From contig CAVUPU010000007.1 in assembly GCA_963743425.1 (NCBI GenBank), positions 62,001-126,000 on the forward strand: a DNA stretch of 64,000 nt. The letters are read 5' to 3'. The position numbers and the translations under genes were made by a program. Source of the DNA: JAJVID01 sp963743425. Lineage in GTDB: Bacteria > Acidobacteriota > Blastocatellia > RBC074. This document shows positions 30,134-38,470 of this stretch, one piece after another. The first letter of the stretch is position 1. Every line of letters starts with the position of its first letter. The notes beneath the pieces were generated by a model, which worked only from the letters and a program-made list of their open reading frames with translations, had not been told where the DNA came from and did not search any database.

Positions 30134-31894
30134 ATGGACGATGTCAACTACAAACTGATCACCGAGGCCGGCGACCTGGCGCAGGCGGCGAATGAATTGC
30201 GCGGCGAGCAGGTGATCGGCCTCGACACCGAAACGACCGGACTCGATCCGCACAACGCGAAACTGCGCCTGATCCAACTCGCCACGCCGCGAGCGAGCTT
30301 CATCATCGATTGTTTCCGAACACCGCGCGAGCGCCTCAAACCGATCCTCGACATCCTCACCGCGCCGCAGCCGGTCAAGATCGCGCACAACGCGAAATTT
30401 GACGCCAAATTCCTGATGCGCCATTGCGGCGCGCGGCTCGGCGCCGTCTTCGACACCTACCTGGCCAGCAATCTCGCCAGCGCGGGCGACGAGAATGACC
30501 GGCACAGTCTGGAAGCTGTCGTCAATCGCTATCTCAATCTGCCGCTGGACAAGGCAGCGCAAACGAGCGACTGGTCTCGTGAACTGAGCGAGTACCAGCT
30601 CGAATACGCGGCGCGCGACGCCCAGGTCTTAGTGCCCCTGCGCGAACAGTTGCTGGAAAAGCTGCGGGAGATGGACCTGCTCCTCGTCGCTGAGCTCGAA
30701 TTCGATTGCGTGCTCTCAATTGCGTCCCTGGAGCTGGCGGGCATTTATCTGGATGTCGAACGCTGGCGCGATCTGATCGGACGCATCCAGGTCGAACACG
30801 AACGGGTCGCCGAAGAATTGCATCGGGAGCTCGGCGCCGCTTCGCCGCAGATGAGCCTCTTCGGCGGCGTGATGGAGCGGATCAACCTGGACAGCCCGGC
30901 GCAGGTCAAAGAGGCGCTTCAGCGGATCGGCATCGAGGTCGAAGACACTCGCGAATGGACGCTGCAAAAACTCTCGCATCAATTCCCGATCCTCGAAAAA
31001 CTTCTCGAATATCGCGGCCTCAGCAAAAGCCTCTCGTCCTATGGCGAAGGCATACTCGATTACATCAATCCTGCGACGGGGCGCATTCACGCCGATTTCA
31101 GGCAGATCGGCACGCCGACGGGGCGCATCACCACGTCGTCGCCCAGCCTGCAACAGATTCCGCACACCACCGAGTACCGTTCGTGTTTCCGGGCGCCTGC
31201 GGGGCGAAAACTCGTCACCGCTGATTATTCCCAGATAGAGATGCGCATCCTGGCCGATTTCGCCCGCGACGAGGCTTTGCTCAAGGCTTTCGATTCGGGC
31301 GCCGATCTGCACCGGATGACCGCCTCGCAGATGTTCGGCGTCCCGCTCGATCAGGTCACGCCGCAACAACGCGAGAGCGCCAAGGGGTTGAATTACGGCC
31401 TGGTTTACGGGATGGGCGCCGAGGGTCTGGCCAGCCGCATTGAATCAACCGTCAAGGAGGCCGAGATTCTGATCGAGCGCTACTTCGCGGCCTATTCGGG
31501 CGTCGAACGATGGTTGAACGAGGCGGCTGAGAGAGCCGTCCGCGAACGCCGCGCCCGCACCGCTTCGGGCAGATTGTGGATTTGGCGCCTCGACCCTCAC
31601 GACCGCTCGCAACTCGGCGCGCTCAAACGCGTCGGCAAGAACGCCCCGATTCAGGGTAGCGCCTCCGACATCTTCAAACGCGCGATGACGCTGCTCGATC
31701 GGGCGCTGCTCAGCCGCGACGCGCAGATCGTCAACTCGATCCACGACGAGATCGTAGTCGAATGCGAAGAGTCGATCGCCGAAGAAGTCAAACAGATCGT
31801 CATTCGGAAGATGATCGAAGGGGCCAAAGAATTTTTGCCGCGCGTGCCGGTCGAAGTCGAGGCCGTGATTTCAGACGCCTGGCTGAAGAAATAA
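30134..31894 (+). CDS. 3'-5' exonuclease/DNA polymerase of the PolI family lacking the 5' nuclease
   Basis: A 586-residue family A polymerase. The proofreading domain holds LDTETTG (Asp31, Glu33), HNAKFDAKFL and YAARDAQVL. The polymerase part holds motif A DYSQIEMRILA, motif B RESAKGLNYGLVYG and motif C HDEIVVE. The N-terminal 5'-3' flap nuclease of PolA is absent: the protein begins directly with the exonuclease. Such short forms are known as bifunctional 3'-5' exonuclease/polymerases; a full PolA may exist elsewhere. It starts 10 bases after the rhomboid stop. All catalytic motifs look intact. Confidence 0.9.
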   Translation: MDDVNYKLITEAGDLAQAANELRGEQVIGLDTETTGLDPHNAKLRLIQLATPRASFIIDCFRTPRERLKPILDILTAPQPVKIAHNAKFDAKFLMRHCGARLGAVFDTYLASNLASAGDENDRHSLEAVVNRYLNLPLDKAAQTSDWSRELSEYQLEYAARDAQVLVPLREQLLEKLREMDLLLVAELEFDCVLSIASLELAGIYLDVERWRDLIGRIQVEHERVAEELHRELGAASPQMSLFGGVMERINLDSPAQVKEALQRIGIEVEDTREWTLQKLSHQFPILEKLLEYRGLSKSLSSYGEGILDYINPATGRIHADFRQIGTPTGRITTSSPSLQQIPHTTEYRSCFRAPAGRKLVTADYSQIEMRILADFARDEALLKAFDSGADLHRMTASQMFGVPLDQVTPQQRESAKGLNYGLVYGMGAEGLASRIESTVKEAEILIERYFAAYSGVERWLNEAAERAVRERRARTASGRLWIWRLDPHDRSQLGALKRVGKNAPIQGSASDIFKRAMTLLDRALLSRDAQIVNSIHDEIVVECEESIAEEVKQIVIRKMIEGAKEFLPRVPVEVEAVISDAWLKK

Positions 31895-31895
31895 A

Positions 31896-32024
31896 AGACG
31901 GAGACAAGGAGACAAGGAGACAAGGAGACAAGGAAACAAGGAGACAAGGGGAAAAGGAGACAAGGAAACAAGGAGAGACAAAATCTCCTTGTCTCCTTGT
32001 CTCCTTGTCTCCTTGTCTCCGTCT
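31896..32024. repeat. Octamer (gagacaag) arrays as an inverted pair
   Basis: About ten direct units of gagacaag (some gaaacaag) face four or five complementary units cttgtctc. They lie exactly between the 3' ends of the convergent polymerase and thioesterase genes, so the hairpin may serve as a two-way terminator. Confidence 0.9.
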
Positions 32025-32441
32025 TTATCGTGGCGGGATTGAATAGGTCACCGTCGCATGCGCGACTGGCTCGTCATCCCCATCAGAAAACATCGTGACC
32101 GATCCGACGGCCAGTCGCCGGCCGAGTTTGAGCATCTCCGCCTTCGCGATGACGTCAACCGGGGCGGGCTTCCGCAGGAAGTTGATGTTGAGGCTCGTCG
32201 TCACAGCCAACGGGACGGGACCGATCATCGCCAGAAGCATCGAATACATTGCGCTGTCGGCCAACGCCATCAGCGCCGGGCCTGAGATTGTGCCTCCGGG
32301 GCGCAGATTAAGATCGTCGTAGAGCAGGCGCACCCGGAGGCTACCGTCCTTGATCTCTTCGATTATGAAACGGCGGCTGTCAATCTGCGGAAAGTGGTTC
32401 GCGTAAAAAGCCTCAAGCTCTTCGATGGTCATCTTAGGCAT
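32025..32441 (-). CDS. PaaI-type hotdog thioesterase
   Basis: A 138-residue hotdog-fold protein; the start at 32441 (MPKMTIEELEAFYANHFPQ) is chosen because upstream codons lie in an octamer repeat. Motifs: LNLRPGGTISGPALMALADS (the hotdog helix with the PaaI-type GG.xxG…D pattern) and FLRKPAP. Family members cleave acyl-CoA thioesters. No pathway context is available; the gene lies between two repeat blocks. Substrate unknown. Confidence 0.8.
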   Translation of the reverse strand: MPKMTIEELEAFYANHFPQIDSRRFIIEEIKDGSLRVRLLYDDLNLRPGGTISGPALMALADSAMYSMLLAMIGPVPLAVTTSLNINFLRKPAPVDVIAKAEMLKLGRRLAVGSVTMFSDGDDEPVAHATVTYSIPPR

Positions 32442-32449
32442 AATTTTAC

Positions 32450-32529
32450 GGGAATGGGGAGTGGGGAGTGGGGATGGGATATTTTTCCGCACTCCCCACT
32501 CCCCACTCGCCACTCACTCCCCACTCCCT
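32450..32529. repeat. gggagtgg arrays as an inverted pair
   Basis: Tandem ggggagt units (32455-32480) face ccccact units (32491-32525). Same family as 48780-48864. The unit is like the CCCCAGT-type short tandem repeats known from filamentous cyanobacteria. Confidence 0.85.
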
Positions 32530-33274
32530 ATTGCTTCTTTCCAGAGAACGTCCCTTCGCCCAGACCCGCCAAACTGACTTTGCCCTTCATCGTCTTGCCG
32601 TCGGTTGTGCCGGCGTAAGTGACAACGCCTTCAACCTGACCGGTGGCTTTGAATGAAAATTCGATCTTGTCGCCCTTGACCGTTCCGGTCAGATCGAATT
32701 CGCCGAGCAGGCCTTTGTATTTGCCGGTCAGCTTCTCGCCCTCCTGTTTGAAAGTGAAGCTCGGATTGCCGGAGCCGGCCTCCGTCTCGACCGTGGCGCT
32801 CCAGTCGCCGGTCACATCAATCTTGTCGCCACCCCTGGCGCCGCCCTTATCGCCAGAGGATTGCGCTGCGGCAGCCGGGGCGCCGCTAGAAGCCGTCGCC
32901 GCTGAAGCGCGCCTGGCGTTCCAATTTCCCTGAAAGACTCCGCCGAAATCGAAGTCGCCTTTCACCGAGTCGCCATCGACAGCGCCGCTCAACAAGATAG
33001 TGGAGTCCTGATCCTGGACCTTGACCGTGTATTTGAATTTGATCTCTTTGCCCTTGACCGCGCCTTCGAGAGGAGCTTCGCCGAATTGGGTCTTGATTGT
33101 TCCGGTCAACTTCTCGCCTTCCTGTTTGAAGGAGAATTTTCCGGTGAGCGGGCCTTGCGGCGTATCGAATGTCACATCCCAATCGCCGGTGACATTGGCC
33201 CCTTGAGCCATCACAGAGACTGCGAGAACAATCGCGCAGGCGAGCGCGGAGAGAACGCAAACCAGTCGTTTCAT
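32528..33274 (-). CDS. Secreted protein with two repeated β-domains
   Basis: A 248-residue protein. The ATG at 33274 follows an aaggaag site; the signal peptide is MKRLVCVLSALACAIVLAVS. The mature protein has two copies of one domain: VTGDWDVTFDTPQGPLTGKF… and VTGDWSATVETEAGSGNPSF…, each containing FKQEGEKLTG and an EFDLTG/APLEGAVKG…EIKF segment. An Ala/Ser/Gly linker joins them. This duplicated all-β fold is common as a secreted protein of unknown function in acidobacteria. No catalytic residues seen. Confidence 0.75.
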   Translation of the reverse strand: MKRLVCVLSALACAIVLAVSVMAQGANVTGDWDVTFDTPQGPLTGKFSFKQEGEKLTGTIKTQFGEAPLEGAVKGKEIKFKYTVKVQDQDSTILLSGAVDGDSVKGDFDFGGVFQGNWNARRASAATASSGAPAAAAQSSGDKGGARGGDKIDVTGDWSATVETEAGSGNPSFTFKQEGEKLTGKYKGLLGEFDLTGTVKGDKIEFSFKATGQVEGVVTYAGTTDGKTMKGKVSLAGLGEGTFSGKKQ

Positions 33275-33325
33275 TATGAATCTTCCTTTCGTTGGTTGAA
33301 TGGACATTGAATTTGAGTGCGGACG

Positions 33326-33373
33326 CGCGAAGCCTACACCGGCCTTTCAAACCGTGTCAAACTTGGCTTCGCG
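33326..33373 (-). other. Hairpin downstream of tnpB, candidate transposon right end / guide RNA region
   Basis: Arms cgcgaagcc (33326-33334) and ggcttcgcg (33365-33373) start 20 bases after the tnpB stop on the minus strand. Family knowledge: the tnpB 3' end and element right end encode the guide (omega) RNA. The exact element end is not visible to me. Confidence 0.35.
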
Positions 33374-33393
33374 TTCGCAGAATGGCGCTCAAT

Positions 33394-34587
33394 CTACACC
33401 GCGCTGCGGTTCCGATTGAGTTCTACCTTCGCGTTCCCGCTTCTTAGATGCGCTGTCGCGTCTCCACGGGCGTTTATTCGGGCTTGCCCAGCCCTATCAA
33501 TGATTATTGCAGAGTTATGATCACGGCCTATTACAAATCCACACTTTTCGCATTCGTAAACACGAATAGCGAGCGGCATCTTTTGCCTCTGGCCGCAATT
33601 GCTGCATATCTGGCTCGTGTATCTTGGATCAACTCTTTCAAACGTCCGGCCAGCGTTTTCAGCTTTGCTTTTCGTCATCGTGAAAAAGCGCCCCCAAGCC
33701 ACATCGCTGATTGCTCGGGCGAGACGGCGATTCTTGACCATCCCGCGAATGTTCAAATCTTCGACCCTGATCGCGTCAAATCCTCTGACCAGATCAGTCG
33801 ATACCTTATGGTGAAAATCTTTGCGACAGCGCGATACTTTCAAATGCGCTTTGGCGACTTTGATTCTTTGTTTCGCGCGCCGCTTCGACCCCTTCTGTCT
33901 GCGCGAAAGTCGCCGTTGCTGCCTTTGCAGGTTCTCCAGCTCGCTCTTGAGATGGCGCGGATTGTCGATCTCTTTGCCGTTCGAGAGTGTGGCGAAACTG
34001 GTAATGCCGACATCTACGCCAACAGTCTGTCCGGTTGGCGGCAGGGCTTCAGGTTTGGGCATCTCGCAAACAATCAGAGCATACCAGCCGTCAACACGAC
34101 GCGTGATCCGAAGCTGTTTGCATTGTCCTTCAATCGGGCGGGAGAGTCGGACGCGACATGTGCCGACACCGGGAACTGTGAGTTTGTCGCCTTTGAACGG
34201 GCAAGGCCGAACCTTCTCGTATTTTTGCGAGAAAGTGTGATAGCGGTCTTGGCCCTTGAATCTGGGAAATCCCGGTTTCTCTCCATTCTGAACGCGCCGA
34301 AAGAAGCCCTTGAAAGCTTCCTCCACACGTTCGAGCGCATCTTGCTGGATTGTCCGCAAATGGCTCTTTACTTCGGGCAAGGCGCGAGCTTCAGTCAGAT
34401 GGCGCGATTGCTCATTGTAACCGAGGGATGCGCCCGTGATCTGGTAACACGAAATCCGCTCGGCAAGAGCGGCGTTATAGATTTGGCGAGAATGTTCAAG
34501 CTCGCGCTCGCACGCCTCGACAAAGCTTTTGTTGATGCGAAGCTTAAATTCGTAGGTCTTGATTGTGGTATCTTTGGAATTAGCCAT
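33394..34587 (-). CDS. tnpB: TnpB (IS200/IS605-type RNA-guided nuclease), no TnpA partner
   Basis: A 397-residue TnpB from the start MANSKDTTIKTYEFKL. The RuvC-like catalytic set is intact: GVDVGITSFATL (Asp about residue 192), IRVEDLNIRG (Glu), and GRDHNSAIII (Asp); the zinc finger is CSNCGQ … CEKCG. The helical N-terminal region carries SRQIYNAALAERIS and PGFPRFKGQDRYHTFS, as in the family. Upstream ATG 34608 gives seven more residues and is less likely. Family knowledge: TnpB cuts DNA guided by an RNA made from the transposon's end. There is no Y1 transposase, so the element is solitary (IS1341-like) and would need help to move. Confidence 0.92.
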   Translation of the reverse strand: MANSKDTTIKTYEFKLRINKSFVEACERELEHSRQIYNAALAERISCYQITGASLGYNEQSRHLTEARALPEVKSHLRTIQQDALERVEEAFKGFFRRVQNGEKPGFPRFKGQDRYHTFSQKYEKVRPCPFKGDKLTVPGVGTCRVRLSRPIEGQCKQLRITRRVDGWYALIVCEMPKPEALPPTGQTVGVDVGITSFATLSNGKEIDNPRHLKSELENLQRQQRRLSRRQKGSKRRAKQRIKVAKAHLKVSRCRKDFHHKVSTDLVRGFDAIRVEDLNIRGMVKNRRLARAISDVAWGRFFTMTKSKAENAGRTFERVDPRYTSQICSNCGQRQKMPLAIRVYECEKCGFVIGRDHNSAIIIDRAGQARINARGDATAHLRSGNAKVELNRNRSAV

Positions 34588-34922
34588 CGCGAGCAATGCG
34601 CCAATCATTGTGCCCGTTGGCGAGACCTGGTGAAATGCTGCAACCTCTCATCAGGTCGTTTCTCTTATACTACAATCGGCCAATCAATAAAACAGCAAAA
34701 TTCGGAAGGGAACGCGCTGCGAATGCGGGAAATAGTATTGCGCTCGCCCATCTCCATTCCGCTTCGCTTCACTGCCGAGGGCGGCGGGTCGTTCCGCGTC
34801 GCTCCGCGACAGCATCACTCCAACGAAGTCTTGTAAGCGCAAGCGCGCCGTTTTAGAATCGCGCCGCTCCTTTCTTGGCGCTCCTGGCGCCCTGGCAGTG
34901 AATAACTAAACGGAGAGAGTCT
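34588..34922. other. Intergenic region upstream of tnpB and of the MaoC gene
   Basis: Divergent promoter region of about 335 bases. It should contain the left end of the tnpB element, but I cannot place it. A weak tgaaatgctgcaacctc…tcaggtc stretch (34630-34660) could fold. No gene seen. Confidence 0.4.
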
Positions 34923-35390
34923 ATGCCGGCAAGAGAGATCACCAGTGTCGAAGAATTGCGTTCGTTGACGGGGCAGGAAGTCGCCGTGAGCGATTGGTTC
35001 GAGGTCACGCAGGACCGCATCGATCATTTCGCCGACGCCACGGGCGACCACCAGTGGATTCACGTTGATGTCGAACGGGCGAAGACCGAATCGCCTTACG
35101 GCGCCACAATCGCGCACGGGTTTTTGACGCTGTCGCTGCTCAGTCAACTGATGTCGGAGACGGTCAAAATCAAACTGCCGATCAGGATGGGCGTCAACTA
35201 CGGTTTGAACAAAGTCCGCTTCCCATCGGCGGTTCATGCCGGATCGAAGATTCGGGCGCGCGCCACCTTGCAATCGCTCAAAGAGATCGAAGAGGGCCAG
35301 CAACTGACCTGGGCCATCGCGGTCGAGCGCGAAGGCGGAGATAAGCCATGCTGCGTCGCCGAATGGCTGGTGAGGTATTACACGCAATAA
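34923..35390 (+). CDS. MaoC-like (R)-specific enoyl-CoA hydratase
   Basis: A 155-residue single-hotdog MaoC protein. The hydratase motif DATGDHQWIHVD (catalytic Asp and His) at about residues 38-49 and ATIAHGFLTLSLLSQLM are typical of PhaJ/NodN-like hydratases acting on short 2-enoyl-CoAs. The ATG follows a ggagag site. It is followed by an OsmC-like gene in the same direction, 81 bases on. No polyhydroxyalkanoate or β-oxidation gene adjoins it, so the pathway is open. Confidence 0.88.
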   Translation: MPAREITSVEELRSLTGQEVAVSDWFEVTQDRIDHFADATGDHQWIHVDVERAKTESPYGATIAHGFLTLSLLSQLMSETVKIKLPIRMGVNYGLNKVRFPSAVHAGSKIRARATLQSLKEIEEGQQLTWAIAVEREGGDKPCCVAEWLVRYYTQ

Positions 35391-35471
35391 GAATGGCCGA
35401 CCACTTTCTTTACATCGGCGAAAAAAAGCCATGGCTCTTTGGCGAGACATGGCCACAACGAGGGAACCCGA

Positions 35472-35987
35472 ATGAGCGATCTGACAGTAAAATTAAGCTG
35501 GAACAGCGGATTGAGGTTCACAGGCGTAAACGCCGGCGGCGCCGAGACGGTGATTGACGGCGACAGCCAATCGGGCGCAAGCCCCGTCGAATTGCTGCTC
35601 GAAGCCTTGGGCGCGTGCGTATCAATTGATGTGGTTTTGATTCTGGAGAAGGGACGAACGCCGGTCGCGAAGGTAGAAGTAACGCTGGAAGGCGACCGCA
35701 AACTGACGGAGCCTCGTTATTTGACCGATGCGCGAATGTCGTTCGACGTGTGGGGCGATGGGATCAACCCTCACAAACTGGCACGCGCCGTCAACCTCTC
35801 GATCAACAAATATTGCAGCGTCTATCATTCACTGCGCGACGACCTGAAATTGCAGGCGCAATTCCGCCTTCACGCCACCGGCGCCGAAGCCTCGGGCGAT
35901 TATCAGGCGGTTGAGATGGCCCCGCCGACGAGCGAGTTTGAGAGCGGCTTGCAATTCGATGTACGGCGAACTGACAGTTCGCAGTAG
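35472..35987 (+). CDS. OsmC/Ohr-family thiol peroxidase-like protein
   Basis: A 171-residue protein; start at 35472 (MSDLTVKLSW). Conserved features: GASPVELLLEALGACVSIDV with the first Cys, and NKYCSVYHSL with the second Cys, which together form the peroxidatic pair in OsmC/YhfA proteins. An extended C-terminal tail (ASGDYQAVEMAPPTSEFES) follows the domain. Family members reduce organic hydroperoxides; YhfA-type members are less defined. Possibly cotranscribed with the MaoC gene. Confidence 0.85.
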   Translation: MSDLTVKLSWNSGLRFTGVNAGGAETVIDGDSQSGASPVELLLEALGACVSIDVVLILEKGRTPVAKVEVTLEGDRKLTEPRYLTDARMSFDVWGDGINPHKLARAVNLSINKYCSVYHSLRDDLKLQAQFRLHATGAEASGDYQAVEMAPPTSEFESGLQFDVRRTDSSQ

Positions 35988-36091
35988 CTACATTTTTACC
36001 TCTTGCTAACAACTTGCATATTCACTCTGGCGTAAAGTAGTCAGTCGAACGAGGTTTGTTCAACAATCACCTGAACCACTCAAGGAGGTTT

Positions 36092-36664
36092 ATGAGACCC
36101 AAAGCATTTCGACTGCTCTGCTTATTGTTCGCTGTCGCGATCTGTTCGTCGATCGCCTCTGCGCAACCCGACGCGAAGAAGCCTGCGGATGACAAACGTC
36201 CGCCGATCGTCAAAGAGACCGAATTCAACTGGAAGCGCGCCAGGAAATGGACGCTCGATTACATTGACGCGATGCCGGAGAACGCCATGGGCTTCAAGCC
36301 GACGCCCGAAATCCGCAGCTTCGCCGAGCAGATGCTGCACCTGGCGTTCTGGAACTGCGCCATCGCTGAAGCCGTGGGCGGGAAGGTCAACCCTCATGGG
36401 AAGAAGCAGGAAACACTCGAACAACGCGACGATGTAAAGATCAGGGCCGCGCTGCGCAAGGTCGTGGAGGAGAGCTACGATAACCTGCTGTCGGCGATTG
36501 CCGGACTGGACGAAGCGAAAATGCTCGAGCAGGTTCCGCTCTTTAATACGAAAATGACGCGGCTGACAGTCTTGACCGCCGCCCTCGACCATCAGGCCCA
36601 TCATCGGGGACAGACGACAATCTACATACGATTGAAGGGCCTCACGCCGCCGCCGGAGCCATAA
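36092..36664 (+). CDS. Secreted DinB-like four-helix protein
   Basis: A 190-residue protein. The ATG at 36092 follows a perfect aaggagg. A signal peptide (FRLLCLLFAVAICSSIASAQ) precedes a DinB/YfiT-like domain with metal-binding histidines: MLHLAFWN and the diagnostic C-terminal DHQAHHRGQTTIYIRLKG. Family knowledge: DinB folds include bacillithiol and mycothiol transferases, but most secreted acidobacterial members have no known role. Monocistronic; it converges on dtd. Confidence 0.85.
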   Translation: MRPKAFRLLCLLFAVAICSSIASAQPDAKKPADDKRPPIVKETEFNWKRARKWTLDYIDAMPENAMGFKPTPEIRSFAEQMLHLAFWNCAIAEAVGGKVNPHGKKQETLEQRDDVKIRAALRKVVEESYDNLLSAIAGLDEAKMLEQVPLFNTKMTRLTVLTAALDHQAHHRGQTTIYIRLKGLTPPPEP

Positions 36665-36720
36665 CATATGGCATATGGGGGGCATGATTCTTCAATTTAC
36701 TTTTGGCAAATCACCGAGCG

Positions 36721-37194
36721 TTATTTCAACCGCGGTAGATCAGCGGTATCCAGCCAGATCGTCACCGGCCCGGCGTTGTGAATCTCGACTAGCATGTCGG
36801 CCTGAAACTCGCCGGTCTCGACTTTGAAGCCCATCGCGCGAAGTTTCTCGACGAATCTGTCGCATAGCGGCGAGGCGACCTCAGGCCTCGCCGCGTCAGT
36901 GAAGCTCGGACGGCGGCCCTTGCGGCAATCGGCGTAGAGCGTGAATTGCGAAACGACCAGCATCTCGGCCTGCGTTTCCAATGCGGAGAGATTGAACTTG
37001 CCCTCGCCGTCGGCAAATATTCGCAGGTTAGCGATCTTGTTTGCTATCAGATCAACTTCAGCATCGGTATCGCTCATCGCCACGCCCAACAGGATTACCA
37101 GGCCATAGCCGATCTCGCCGGTCACACGATCTTCGACCGTGACTTTAGCTTTTGTGACACGTTGAAGAACTGCGCGCATATTGTTTCCATTCAT
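36721..37194 (-). CDS. dtd: D-aminoacyl-tRNA deacylase
   Basis: A 152-157 residue protein that hydrolyses D-aminoacyl-tRNA and guards translation against D-amino acids. Motifs: RAVLQRVTKAKVTVE at the N-terminus, SQFTLYADCRKGRRPSF (catalytic region) and NAGPVTIWLDT (Gly-cis-Pro motif). The ATG at 37194 overlaps the peptidase stop (ATGA); the internal ATG at 37179 (MRAVLQ) matches the usual family start. Third gene of a minus-strand group nurA-peptidase-dtd. Confidence 0.95.
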   Translation of the reverse strand: MNGNNMRAVLQRVTKAKVTVEDRVTGEIGYGLVILLGVAMSDTDAEVDLIANKIANLRIFADGEGKFNLSALETQAEMLVVSQFTLYADCRKGRRPSFTDAARPEVASPLCDRFVEKLRAMGFKVETGEFQADMLVEIHNAGPVTIWLDTADLPRLK

Positions 37195-38450
37195 TTCATG
37201 CCGACAATGCCCAGAACAATCAGCAACGCGCGCTGGGTCCCAATGTGGCTGTCAGTAGTATCGAAGCTCTCGTCGAGCGAATGCGCGCCTCGCCCATGGC
37301 CTCCGCCATCAATCGTGATCGCGGGAACGCCCAGACTGATCGGGATGTTGGAATCGGTGCTGCCCGAAGTCAATTTCGTCTTGATTCCGAGCGCGGCGTC
37401 GGCCGCCATCGCAATCTTGACAATCGGCGAATCGGCGGGCGTCACACCGGCTGGACGCTGGCTGACTATCTTCATCTCGACGGCCAGTTTGTTAGGGCCG
37501 GCGCCGCGAGCGTTCTCTTCGTCGAGAGCCTCCTGCGTAACGCGCTTGAATACGGCTTCAAGCTTCTGAAGTTCCTGCGCGCTTTCCGAACGCATATCCA
37601 CTTCCATCCAGGCGGTGTGCGCGATGGAATTTACCGACGTGCCGCCTTCGATGCGGCCCACGTTGAAAGTCGTCTTGGGTTGTTTGGGAACTTGGAAGCG
37701 CGAGATTTTCTCGATGGCGCGGCCCAGCGCGTGGATCGGACTCGCCAATCCGAATGCGCCGTAGCTGTGCCCGCCGGGGCCGCGAAACGTCACTCGGTAA
37801 CGCACAACACCGACGGCCATGTTCGTAACCTCCAGTCCCGCCCCGTCAACCGAGATGAAATGCGTGATCTTGCCTTTGAGTTCGTTATTGAAGAGGAACC
37901 GAACGCCGCGCAGGTCGCCCAAGCCTTCTTCGGCGACGTTGGCGACGAAGAGGATCGTCCCTTCAGTTTCAATCCTGACTTCATTGAGGGCGCGGGCGAC
38001 GGCGAGGATGACGGTCAGGCCGCGACAATCATCTCCGATGCCGGGGCCTGAGAGGATCGAGCCGTTGCTTTTGACTTTAACGTCCGTGCCTTCGGGAAAG
38101 ACTGTGTCGAGATGCGCGGCCAAAACCAGCGTTGGCCCGCCGCCTGCGCCGGGGCGTTCGCCGATGACGTTGCCGATGGCGTCAATGCGGACGTTCTTCA
38201 ATCCGAGTTCGGTGAAGCGTTGCTTGAAATGCTCGGCGCGTTTCTGTTCTTGAAAAGTCGGCGCGGGGATCTCGCAGGCTTTGATCTGGTCGTTGATCGT
38301 GTCGGGTTCGGTCGCTTTCAGGTAATCGAGGGCGTGGCGGATTTTAGGTGTAACGGCAATTTTATTTTGCGCGTCTTGGGGTGTTTGCGCCTCTGCTGTA
38401 GAACAGCAGGCGAGAAGTATGAGTAGAGAGAAAACAATCTGTAATTTCAT
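37191..38450 (-). CDS. Secreted M20-family metallopeptidase
   Basis: A 419-residue peptidase with a signal peptide (LQIVFSLLILLACCSTAEA). Zinc-site motifs: AAHLDTVFP (His, Asp), GIGDDCRG (bridging Asp), NVAEEGLGDL (catalytic Glu and ligand Glu), SVDGAGLE and GGGHGRGAHSLDE (final His). The dimerisation domain begins at FRGPGGHSYGAFG. This fits the tripeptidase T/carboxypeptidase-like M20 group. Start chosen at 38450 because the signal peptide begins there; an ATG at 38474 overlaps the nurA stop. dtd is coupled at its 3' end. Confidence 0.88.
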   Translation of the reverse strand: MKLQIVFSLLILLACCSTAEAQTPQDAQNKIAVTPKIRHALDYLKATEPDTINDQIKACEIPAPTFQEQKRAEHFKQRFTELGLKNVRIDAIGNVIGERPGAGGGPTLVLAAHLDTVFPEGTDVKVKSNGSILSGPGIGDDCRGLTVILAVARALNEVRIETEGTILFVANVAEEGLGDLRGVRFLFNNELKGKITHFISVDGAGLEVTNMAVGVVRYRVTFRGPGGHSYGAFGLASPIHALGRAIEKISRFQVPKQPKTTFNVGRIEGGTSVNSIAHTAWMEVDMRSESAQELQKLEAVFKRVTQEALDEENARGAGPNKLAVEMKIVSQRPAGVTPADSPIVKIAMAADAALGIKTKLTSGSTDSNIPISLGVPAITIDGGGHGRGAHSLDESFDTTDSHIGTQRALLIVLGIVGMK

Positions 38451-38470
38451 ATTATCGGAGGGCCGTTTGA

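Noticed and set aside
31896..32024. Tandem units that could be taken for a CRISPR or minisatellite origin
   Set aside because: Units are 8-mers without spacers, followed by their complements between convergent genes; better read as a short tandem repeat hairpin.
33448..34836. 462-codon open frame on the plus strand opposite tnpB
   Set aside because: Shadow of TnpB, whose catalytic motifs are on the minus strand.
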